From contig JAHEOA010000217.1 of the NCBI GenBank assembly GCA_018609825.1, positions 1 through 8,866 of the forward strand: 8,866 nt of DNA, given 5' to 3'. The notes beneath the pieces were generated by a model. That model did not search any database. It had not been told where the DNA came from and saw nothing but the letters and a program-made list of their open reading frames with translations. This document shows, piece after piece, positions 1 through 5,747 of this stretch (position 1 is the stretch's first letter; each line of letters opens with the position of its first letter). This DNA is from Candidatus Bipolaricaulota bacterium. GTDB taxonomy: Bacteria; Bipolaricaulota; Bipolaricaulia; RBG-16-55-9. A program made the position numbers and the translations under genes.

Positions 1-521
1 CAGGGCAGCATCTCCGAGGCGATGACGGCTCCGCCCATGTAGTGGACGTCGTCGGCGTAGCGATCGTCGGTGGAACAGACGGTGATCACGGCCTTCAGTT
101 CGGGGGGCCGATGGGCGGCGACCTGGAGCCCGTTGAACCCGCCCCAGGAGATGCCGATCATGCCGACATCGCCCGTGCACCAGGGCTGCTCGGCGATCCA
201 GCCGAGCACCTCCAAGGCGTCGAGCTGTTCTTGGGGCAGATACTCGTCGTAGAGGATCCCCTCGGAGTTGCCGCTGCCGCGGATGTCCACGCGGACGGAC
301 GCATAGCCGTGGCCGGCAAAGTAGGGGTGGTTGCGCGCGTCGCGCGGTGCGGTGGCGTCGGATTTGCGATACGGGATGTATTCCAGAATGGCCGGGACGG
401 GGCGAGCGCGGGCGTCCTCGGGCAACCAGACGGAGGCCGCGAGCCGGGTGCCGTCGCTCAGGGGGATCCAGGCGTTCTTGATCTCGTGGACGGGTCGCGG
501 GAAATCGGTCTTGATGCGCAT
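1..521 (-). CDS. CocE/NonD family alpha/beta hydrolase, N-terminal part (cut by window edge)
   Basis: Only the first 173 codons are present; the C-terminal part lies beyond base 1. The family (CocE, X-Pro dipeptidyl-peptidase S15, NonD) holds serine hydrolases that cleave esters or amides, and usual members are several hundred residues long. Visible family marks are the YIPYRK segment at residues 48-53, whose second Tyr (Y51) corresponds to the oxyanion-hole Tyr of cocaine esterase, the DIRGSGNSEG segment at 79-88, and the nucleophile elbow GISWGG at 123-128 with Ser125 as the probable nucleophile. The catalytic Asp and His would lie in the missing part. No signal peptide is seen, so it is probably cytoplasmic. 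The ATG at 521 is chosen because a strong GGAGGAG Shine-Dalgarno lies 9 bases upstream and an in-frame TGA sits two codons before it. It is the last visible gene of the leftward operon. The substrate is unknown. Confidence 0.9.
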   Translation of the reverse strand, partial: MRIKTDFPRPVHEIKNAWIPLSDGTRLAASVWLPEDARARPVPAILEYIPYRKSDATAPRDARNHPYFAGHGYASVRVDIRGSGNSEGILYDEYLPQEQLDALEVLGWIAEQPWCTGDVGMIGISWGGFNGLQVAAHRPPELKAVITVCSTDDRYADDVHYMGGAVIASEMLP

Positions 522-524
522 CGT

Positions 525-560
525 TCAGGTCTCCTCCAGCGGGCGCGCCGTGTCGCTCAT
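525..560 (-). other. 11-codon mini-ORF between the ATP-grasp and hydrolase genes
   Basis: The stop of the ATP-grasp gene overlaps an ATG in an ATGA arrangement. This ATG opens an 11-residue frame, MSDTARPLEET, that ends at a TGA four bases before the hydrolase ATG. It is in the same frame as the hydrolase, and its codons 8-10 supply that gene's Shine-Dalgarno. It may only be the untranslated spacer, or it may couple translation between the two genes. Nothing shows that the peptide itself has a function. Confidence 0.3.
531..537 (-). promoter_or_regulatory. Shine-Dalgarno of the CocE-family hydrolase
   Basis: The minus strand reads GGAGGAG followed by nine bases and the ATG at 521. It is the strongest ribosome binding site in the leftward operon and fixes the start of the hydrolase, because the in-frame TGA at 525-527 rules out initiation further upstream. 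Confidence 0.7.
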
Positions 561-1885
561 TCGGCCGAGCCGCGCAGGTCGAGGCTGCGGTCGCTGCGTT
601 CGATCTCGAAGGTCAAGCTCGCCAGCGCGGCCTCGTAGGTCTCCAGCAGTTCCGTCTCGTCGTCGGCGCCGATGATGAAGTAGCCGACCTCGTAGCTGTA
701 GCTGTCCTGATCGGGCAACTCGTCCAGGTGCTGGCCCGGCTCGACGTGAATCTGGACGGACGTGCCGGGCAGCTCGCGCTGGAGGCGCTCGATCTCGGCG
801 GCGCTCGGCACCCGACGGACGCGGCCGCGCTGATACACCCGAAGGAAACACTTGGCCGCACGCTTGAACCGACCGGCGTCGGGCAGCTCCCTCGGACGGC
901 GTCCCAGGGCGAGGTCGAGCATGTGGCTCTGGTGCGAGAGCCCATGGACCCGCTCGAACAGCCCGGCGTGCGACTGCGACAGCCGCGGGTTGATCTCCAG
1001 CAGCCAAATCTGATCGATGTTCGGGTTCCAGAAGAACTCGACGTTGAAGCAGCTCCGCCGCAGGCCGATCCGGCGCACCAGTCGGCGGGCGATCTCGGCC
1101 ATGCGGTGCTGGACTTCCGTGGGCAACGACGAGGGGTACTCGTAGCGCTGGAACGAGGCGCGGTTCGGCTCGCGCACCGAGTCGACGACGCCGTAGACGA
1201 CCACACTCTGATCGTCGTCGACGTAGCCCTCGGCGGTGCACTGCGCCCCGCCGATCAGGCTTTCGGCCAGACAAGACTCGTCCATGTGGGCGACCTCGGC
1301 CGGCATATGGAACGCCTGCAGCACGCGGACGAAGGGCTCGACGACGTAGCCGAGGTGGTCGCACATCTCGGCGGCGTAGCGCCGGAACGCCAGCTCATCG
1401 CTGACCAGAAAGCCGAGATAGGAGCGGAACGACTTGATCGGCTTGATCCAGAAGGGCGGCGCCAACGGCAGCGGCGTCCCGTCGTCGACGGCGCACGGGT
1501 CGAACGGGCGAAACTGCGGCGTGTGGTCGGGAATCGCCTCGAGCTGTTCCAGGCGGCTCCAGTACTTGTGCTCACACTTGAGGATGCTCTCCAGGTCGGG
1601 GCCGGGCAGGCCGAACCGCTCGGCCAGAATGGGCAATATCGTCGTGGCCGGGAAGTCGAAGAAGGCCACGACGGCGTCCGGGCCGCCGTCCGCGGCCGCC
1701 ATGCGCTCGGCGGCCCGCTCGATCAGCTCGTCGACATCGAACGTCGCGACGCCGCGAATCTCATCCAGGTGCAACGCCGAACGGAACGCACACGTCTCGG
1801 CGTGGGGCAGGCGGTGGAGCCGGACGACGTCGGCGTCGTTGTATCCGAGCACGAAGACGTTCAGGGAGCGAGATGCGGTGGACAT
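557..1885 (-). CDS. ATP-grasp domain carboxylate-amine ligase-like protein, substrate unknown
   Basis: A 442-residue cytoplasmic protein with the three-part layout of ATP-grasp enzymes, which activate a carboxylate as acyl-phosphate and join it to an amine or other nucleophile. An N-terminal Rossmann-like pre-ATP-grasp domain covers about 8-125. The ATP-binding domain follows, with the nucleotide-binding Lys148 in IKPIKS (147-152). The Mg-binding segment has Glu283 (FNVEFFW, 280-286) and then LEINPR at 296-301 with Glu297, Asn299 and Arg301. A C-terminal domain of about 345-442 resembles the lid of biotin-carboxylase or L-amino-acid-ligase types. All expected ATP and Mg ligands are present, so it should be active. 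The ATG at 1885 has no clear Shine-Dalgarno; an in-frame TGA a few codons upstream prevents extension. It lies 49 bases after asnS and touches the next frame through an ATGA overlap. I cannot name the substrate; a dipeptide or amino-acid ligase role is only a guess. Confidence 0.85.
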   Translation of the reverse strand: MSTASRSLNVFVLGYNDADVVRLHRLPHAETCAFRSALHLDEIRGVATFDVDELIERAAERMAAADGGPDAVVAFFDFPATTILPILAERFGLPGPDLESILKCEHKYWSRLEQLEAIPDHTPQFRPFDPCAVDDGTPLPLAPPFWIKPIKSFRSYLGFLVSDELAFRRYAAEMCDHLGYVVEPFVRVLQAFHMPAEVAHMDESCLAESLIGGAQCTAEGYVDDDQSVVVYGVVDSVREPNRASFQRYEYPSSLPTEVQHRMAEIARRLVRRIGLRRSCFNVEFFWNPNIDQIWLLEINPRLSQSHAGLFERVHGLSHQSHMLDLALGRRPRELPDAGRFKRAAKCFLRVYQRGRVRRVPSAAEIERLQRELPGTSVQIHVEPGQHLDELPDQDSYSYEVGYFIIGADDETELLETYEAALASLTFEIERSDRSLDLRGSAE

Positions 1886-1934
1886 GACGGATCAGTAGTG
1901 GCAGTGATAGACCTAGCCCTAGCGATACGGATCC

Positions 1935-3224
1935 TCACGGCGTAAGCCGATACAGCATCCGGGGGAACGGGATGCACTCGCGCAGGTGATCCGCCCCGGC
2001 CATCCAGGCGACCAGACGCTCCACGCCCATGCCGAAGCCCGAATGGGGCACCGAGCCGTACTTGCGCAGGTCGACGTACCATTCATAGGGCTCGCGCGGC
2101 AGGCCGAACTCGGCCAGCTTCTGCACGAGCAGATCTTCATCGTCAATGCGCTGGCTGCCGCCGATGATCTCTCCGAAGCCTTCGGGTGCCAACAGATCGG
2201 CCGCCATGACGACGTCCGGATTGGCCGGGTCCGGCTCCATGTAGAAGGCCTTCATCTGGGCCGGGAACTTTTCGACGAACACCGGCTTTCCGAAATGGGC
2301 GGCCAATGCCTCCTCGTCCGGCGCCCCGTAGTCGTCGCCCCAAGCGATCTCGTGGCCCTCGGATCGTAGGATGTCGATGGACTCGTCGTAGGTGACCCGC
2401 GCGAACGGCTCCGCGATGGCCCGCTCCAGTCGGTCGGTGTCCCGTTCCAGTCGCGTCAGCTCCGGCGCGCAGCGCTCGCGCACGCGCTGGATGACGAAAC
2501 GGACCAGGGCCTCTTGATAGCGCAGGTTGCACTCGTGATCGCAGAAGGCCATCTCCGCCTCGGCCATCCAGAACTCGGTCAGGTGCTTGCGCGTCTTGGA
2601 GCGCTCGGCGCGGAACGTCGGGCCGATCCAGTAGACGTCGCCGAGCGCCATCGCCGTGGCCTCCAGATAGAGCTGGCCGCTCTGGGACAGATACGCCGTG
2701 TCGTCGAAGTAGTCGACCTCGAACAGCTCCGTCGTCCCCTCGACCGACGTGGACGTCAGGATCGGGGTTTCGGTGGCGACGAAACCGAGGTCGTCAAAAA
2801 ACTCGCGAACGGCCCGCAGGACCTCGTGGCGGATGCGCAAGACGGGGGCTTGATAGTAGGAGCGCAGCCACAGATGCCGGTGGTCCATGAGAAATCCGAC
2901 CCCGTGCTCCTTGGGCGTGATCGGGTAGTCCTGGGCTTGATGGACGAGCTCGAGCTCGTCGACCGAGAGTTCGTAGCCCGTCGGCGCGCGGCCGTCCGCC
3001 TTGGCCGTGCCGCGGACCACAATGGACGACTCCTGGCTCAACTGCTGCGCGGTCTGGAACGCGGCCTCGTTCTCGGCCTTGACGACGCTCTGGATGACGC
3101 CGCTGCCGTCGCGGACCATGAGGAACTGGATGCCGCCGCTGGAGCGGCGATTGTGGAGCCAACCGTGCAGCTCGATCGGTTCGCCCAGGTGTTCGGGAAT
3201 CTCGCGAATGCGGATCGATTCCAT
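1935..3224 (-). CDS. asnS: Asparaginyl-tRNA synthetase
   Basis: A class IIb aminoacyl-tRNA synthetase of 429 residues that attaches asparagine to tRNA-Asn in the cytoplasm. An OB-fold anticodon-binding domain occupies about 15-95 (ELHGWLHNRR near its start). The catalytic domain has motif 1 around 134-157, motif 2 at 204-226 (FRAERS, then HLTEFWMAEAEMAF) and motif 3 at 396-410 (GFGMGVERLVAWMAG). HLTEFWM, IIGGSQRIDDE (353-363) and DLRKYGSVPHSGFG (385-398) point to AsnRS rather than AspRS. The length fits the family. I start at the ATG at 3224, not at an upstream in-frame ATG at 3380: the extra 52 residues are Arg-rich, overlap the phosphatase gene and match no AsnRS domain, while an AAGGGGG site precedes 3224. 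Its presence suggests direct charging of tRNA-Asn, though the indirect GatCAB route cannot be excluded from this window. Confidence 0.95.
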   Translation of the reverse strand: MESIRIREIPEHLGEPIELHGWLHNRRSSGGIQFLMVRDGSGVIQSVVKAENEAAFQTAQQLSQESSIVVRGTAKADGRAPTGYELSVDELELVHQAQDYPITPKEHGVGFLMDHRHLWLRSYYQAPVLRIRHEVLRAVREFFDDLGFVATETPILTSTSVEGTTELFEVDYFDDTAYLSQSGQLYLEATAMALGDVYWIGPTFRAERSKTRKHLTEFWMAEAEMAFCDHECNLRYQEALVRFVIQRVRERCAPELTRLERDTDRLERAIAEPFARVTYDESIDILRSEGHEIAWGDDYGAPDEEALAAHFGKPVFVEKFPAQMKAFYMEPDPANPDVVMAADLLAPEGFGEIIGGSQRIDDEDLLVQKLAEFGLPREPYEWYVDLRKYGSVPHSGFGMGVERLVAWMAGADHLRECIPFPRMLYRLTP

Positions 3225-3226
3225 GC

Positions 3227-4021
3227 TCAACCCCCTTCGAGATGCCTGAGAAGCTCGTCGTGGAGACGGTCGTTCGATGCGACGATGTGGCCCTCGTCGA
3301 TCCCCAACGGCTGCCCTCGAGCGTTCGTCACTCGGCCGCCGGCCTCGCCCACCAGCAACGCGCCCGCGGCCAGGTCCCACCGGTTCAGGTTGAGGTCCCA
3401 GTAGCCGTCAAGGCGCCCGGCCGCGACGTAGGCCAGCGCCAACGCCGCGGACCCGATCCGCCGGATCCCTTGGGTGCGCGGCACGAAGTGCTCGAAGTGG
3501 CGCAGGTTGGCCTGACGCATCTCGGGTTCATGGGGGAACCCCGTGGCCAGCACCGCCCGCTTGAGCTCGTCCACGGTCGATGCCCACAGCGGCCGACCGT
3601 TGAGATAGGCGCCCCGACCGTCCTCGGCCGTGAAGAGCTCGTCGCGCATCGGATCGTACAGGACGCCGAGCGCCAACTCGCCCGCGTCCTCCAGGGCGAT
3701 GGACACGCAGAAGAACGGGATCCCGTGCGCAAAGTTGGTCGTGCCGTCGAGGGGATCGATCACCCAGCGCAGGCGGGCCCCAAGCTGATGGGGCGCGCGC
3801 TCCTCGGAGAGAATCCCGTGATCGGGGAAGGCGTTAGAGAGCCGGTCGATGACGCGGGCTTCGGCGAGATGGTCGGTTTCGGTGACGAGATCGTGCTGGC
3901 TGCCCTTGAGGTCGTAGTCCGTGTCCGTGGCCACGCGCGAGCGCAGCAGCGCCCCGGCCTCATGGGCCGCCTCGACGGCGACGTCGAGGTGCGCGGTTCC
4001 GTGGGACGCCTCCGCGGCCAT
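3227..4021 (-). CDS. Inositol monophosphatase family protein
   Basis: A 264-residue Mg-dependent phosphatase of the IMPase/SuhB/CysQ superfamily, of normal family length. The metal-binding residues are all there: Glu73/Glu74 in LSEER (71-75), the core motif DPLDGTTNF at 89-97 with Asp89 and Asp92, and WDLAAG at 215-220 with Asp216. The segment GVLYDPMRDELFTA (119-132) is also typical. It hydrolyses a small phosphate monoester; members act on inositol phosphate, histidinol phosphate, fructose bisphosphate or phosphoadenosine phosphate, and sequence alone does not choose among them. No signal peptide is seen, so it is cytoplasmic. The ATG at 4021 follows the upstream stop by ten bases, with AGGG about eight bases before it. 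Its last codons carry the Shine-Dalgarno of asnS, and only two bases separate its stop from the asnS ATG, so the two genes are probably translationally coupled. Confidence 0.93.
   Translation of the reverse strand: MAAEASHGTAHLDVAVEAAHEAGALLRSRVATDTDYDLKGSQHDLVTETDHLAEARVIDRLSNAFPDHGILSEERAPHQLGARLRWVIDPLDGTTNFAHGIPFFCVSIALEDAGELALGVLYDPMRDELFTAEDGRGAYLNGRPLWASTVDELKRAVLATGFPHEPEMRQANLRHFEHFVPRTQGIRRIGSAALALAYVAAGRLDGYWDLNLNRWDLAAGALLVGEAGGRVTNARGQPLGIDEGHIVASNDRLHDELLRHLEGG
3230..3236 (-). promoter_or_regulatory. Shine-Dalgarno of asnS, inside the end of the phosphatase gene
   Basis: The minus strand reads AAGGGGG, formed by the last sense codons of the phosphatase gene (Glu-Gly-Gly), and then GTTGAGC before the asnS ATG at 3224. 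The placement ties asnS initiation to ribosomes finishing the phosphatase and supports the ATG at 3224 as the true start. Confidence 0.65.
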
Positions 4022-4031
4022 CGGCGCGGCC

Positions 4032-4673
4032 CTACTCCGGACGGATCCAGTTCTCGGCGATGGCGAGGACGGCGTCCTTGCGCTCGCGGGCCTGCTTGCC
4101 GAGGTGGACGACCTTGTTGTGGTAGACGTTGCGGTAGCGCTCGTCCTCGACCGACTTGAGGTTGATGTCCATCACCAGCAGCGCCGAGTGCAGCGACGCT
4201 TCCGCCAGCTCCGCCGCCGTGGCGGCGTCGCTCAACCCGGCGCGGATGCCGCGCTGCACGGCCCGCTCCGCCAGCTCCAGAACCTTGGAACAGACCTGGG
4301 CGATGCGATGGGGAATCTCGGTGGCCGTCTTGAACGCCGCCTGAATGGCCTCATGCCGGGTCTGTTCGTCGTCGTCGCTGTCCTTGGGCATGCGCTTGGC
4401 GGCCTCGACCTGATCGTAGGCCTCGCTGTCGCGGTCGGCGAGCTCCAACAGCTCTTGACGCAGCTGGTCCGCCTCGTCGGCGATCTCGGCCATAAACGAG
4501 GCCCGATCGGGGTCCTGTTCGTGGCGCTTCTCCGAGGTGATGCGGGCGACCATGGAGACCAGTGACGCGGCCAAGGACGCCGACAACGCTGACGCGCTCC
4601 CGGCCCCGGGCGTGGCGGTCGGTTCAGCGAACTTCTGGCTCAGTTCACGAATGCTCAGATCGCTCATGCTCAT
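4032..4673 (-). CDS. Cyclodeaminase/cyclohydrolase family protein (FTCD_C-like, stand-alone)
   Basis: A 213-residue, mostly helical cytoplasmic protein of the formiminotransferase-cyclodeaminase C-terminal family, which also includes FchA-type methenyltetrahydrofolate cyclohydrolases. Family features seen in order are the N-terminal loop PTATPGAGSASAL (18-30), the helix DSEAYDQVEAAKRMP (82-96), ATEIPHRIAQVC (117-128) and SDAATAAELAEASLHSA (148-164) followed by MDINLKSV. Known members interconvert one-carbon folates, releasing ammonia or water. This copy has no formiminotransferase domain fused or beside it, so the exact reaction is open. The loop reads PGAGS where I expect PGGGS. Two ATGs six bases apart (4673 and 4667) could each start it; neither has a Shine-Dalgarno, which fits the very short leader predicted from the promoter at 4691-4719. 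It is the first gene of the leftward operon. Confidence 0.85.
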   Translation of the reverse strand: MSMSDLSIRELSQKFAEPTATPGAGSASALSASLAASLVSMVARITSEKRHEQDPDRASFMAEIADEADQLRQELLELADRDSEAYDQVEAAKRMPKDSDDDEQTRHEAIQAAFKTATEIPHRIAQVCSKVLELAERAVQRGIRAGLSDAATAAELAEASLHSALLVMDINLKSVEDERYRNVYHNKVVHLGKQARERKDAVLAIAENWIRPE

Positions 4674-4690
4674 GGGGAATCAACCGAGCC

Positions 4691-4719
4691 ACTATAGACG
4701 ACGCGGGGGCCGGCTGCAA
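4691..4719 (-). promoter_or_regulatory. Sigma-70-like promoter of the leftward five-gene operon
   Basis: On the minus strand a -35 TTGCAG (4719-4714) and a -10 TATAGT (4696-4691, five of six consensus bases) are separated by 17 bases. Transcription would begin near 4684, leaving a leader of only about 11 bases before the first ATG at 4673 and no room for a normal ribosome binding site. No other promoter is evident within the operon, where gaps are mostly 2 to 50 bases. Confidence 0.6.
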
Positions 4720-4721
4720 TC

Positions 4722-4750
4722 TTGACTTGTTGCTCCGAATCCCGTAGGAC
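4722..4750 (+). promoter_or_regulatory. Possible promoter of the cation diffusion facilitator gene
   Basis: TTGACT (4722-4727) and TAGGAC (4745-4750) are 17 bases apart, with a good -35 and a weak -10 (three of six). A start near 4757 would leave four leader bases and cut off the GAGG at 4751-4754. An alternative -10 is TATAGA at 4693-4698, which would keep that site but lacks a good -35. The two options conflict, so the call is weak. Confidence 0.3.
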
Positions 4751-4760
4751 GAGGGCGGCT

Positions 4761-5684
4761 ATGCAAGCGACGCGACGCCGGCGCGTCATGGCGTTGCCCA
4801 TCGGCGCGGCGCTGATCACGCTCGGCCTCAAGCTGTGGGCCTTCCTTGTGACGGGATCGGTTGCGATCCTCTCCGACGCCGCCGAGTCGCTGATCAACCT
4901 TTTGTCGGCCATCATGGCGCTGGTGGCGCTCGAGGTCGCGGCCCGCCCCGCCGATGCCACCCATCCCTATGGACACGAGAAGGCCGAGTACTTCTCCAGC
5001 GGCGTGGAGGGCGTGCTCATTCTCGGGGCTGCCGTCGGGATCTCCCTGGAGGCCTGGCAGCGGATCTGGAACCCGGCGGTGTTGGGATCCCTCCCGTTGG
5101 GGTTGGGCATCGCGGCCCTGGCGGCGCTGGCCAACTTCGGCGTGGCTCGGGTGCTGTTGCAGGTCGCGCGCCGCCAGGAGTCGATCACGCTGGAGGCCCA
5201 CGCCAAGCATCTGTTGACCGACGTCTGGACCACCGGCGGCGTCGTCGTCGGCCTCGCGGCGGTCTGGGGGACGGACTGGGCCTGGCTCGATCCGGCGATC
5301 GCGTTCGCCGTGGCGCTCAACATCGTCGTGTCCGGAGCCCGCCTCGTGCGTCGCTCCACGCACGGGCTCATGGACTACACCCTCCCCGACGACGAAGTGC
5401 AGCGGATCGAGACGATCTTGACCGCCTACGCCGAGCGCGGGGCGACCTACCATCGACTGCGCACGCGGCGCTCCGGCACGCAGCGCTTCATCGACTTCCA
5501 TCTGCTGGTGCCGGGCGAGCGCAGCGTCCAACGGACCCACGACCTCTGCGAGGAGATCGAGGCCGACATTCGCCGGCAACTGGGCGAGGCCAGCATCACG
5601 ATCCACATCGAGCCCTGGGAGGATCCGGTCGCCTGGCAGGACGGCTCCGAGGTCTACACCGTCGACGACGGCCCCCCGGAATGA
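4761..5684 (+). CDS. Cation diffusion facilitator family metal transporter
   Basis: A 307-residue inner-membrane protein that would export a divalent cation (Zn, Fe, Mn or similar) in exchange for protons, as a dimer. Six hydrophobic segments cover about 11-198 and a cytoplasmic domain covers about 205-285. Compared with E. coli YiiP, site B is intact (Asp65, His68, His72 in DATHPYGH) and so is the cytoplasmic site C (His230, His247, His260, His282). The TM5 half of transport site A is present (His150 and Asp154 in HLLTD). Its TM2 half reads Glu42 and Asn46 (ESLIN) where YiiP has two aspartates, so metal preference may differ. I start at the ATG at 4761, preceded by GAGG at 4751-4754; an in-frame TTG at 4722 and an ATG at 4788 are less likely. 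It is divergent from the leftward operon and has no partner gene that would reveal its metal. Confidence 0.92.
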   Translation: MQATRRRRVMALPIGAALITLGLKLWAFLVTGSVAILSDAAESLINLLSAIMALVALEVAARPADATHPYGHEKAEYFSSGVEGVLILGAAVGISLEAWQRIWNPAVLGSLPLGLGIAALAALANFGVARVLLQVARRQESITLEAHAKHLLTDVWTTGGVVVGLAAVWGTDWAWLDPAIAFAVALNIVVSGARLVRRSTHGLMDYTLPDDEVQRIETILTAYAERGATYHRLRTRRSGTQRFIDFHLLVPGERSVQRTHDLCEEIEADIRRQLGEASITIHIEPWEDPVAWQDGSEVYTVDDGPPE

Positions 5685-5690
5685 GCGGAG

Positions 5691-5718
5691 TTGCGACGTC
5701 GGCTGTGTTGTCCATAAT
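5691..5718 (+). promoter_or_regulatory. Sigma-70-like promoter of the ABC-2 exporter operon
   Basis: TTGCGA (5691-5696, four of six) and CATAAT (5713-5718, five of six) are 16 bases apart. Transcription would begin near 5725, and GAGGGGA at 5734-5740 is a well-placed ribosome binding site for the ATG at 5748. A six-base inverted repeat, GTCGGC at 5698-5703 and GCCGAC at 5722-5727, spans the -10 and start. Confidence 0.55.
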
Positions 5719-5747
5719 GGGGCCGACCCGCCTGAGGGGACGGAAGC

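Noticed and set aside
728..1945. A 405-codon plus-strand frame opposite the ATP-grasp gene
   Set aside because: The minus-strand protein carries an intact ATP-grasp active site; the plus-strand product has no recognisable domain and an Asp/Val/Gly/Arg-rich shadow composition.
3225..3380. A 52-residue N-terminal extension of AsnRS from an upstream ATG at 3380
   Set aside because: It is Arg-rich, overlaps the phosphatase coding region out of frame, matches no AsnRS domain, and the ATG at 3224 has a good Shine-Dalgarno.
2514..4159. Two long plus-strand frames (2514-3404 and 3242-4159) opposite asnS and the phosphatase
   Set aside because: Both mirror well-conserved minus-strand enzymes and show no domain of their own.
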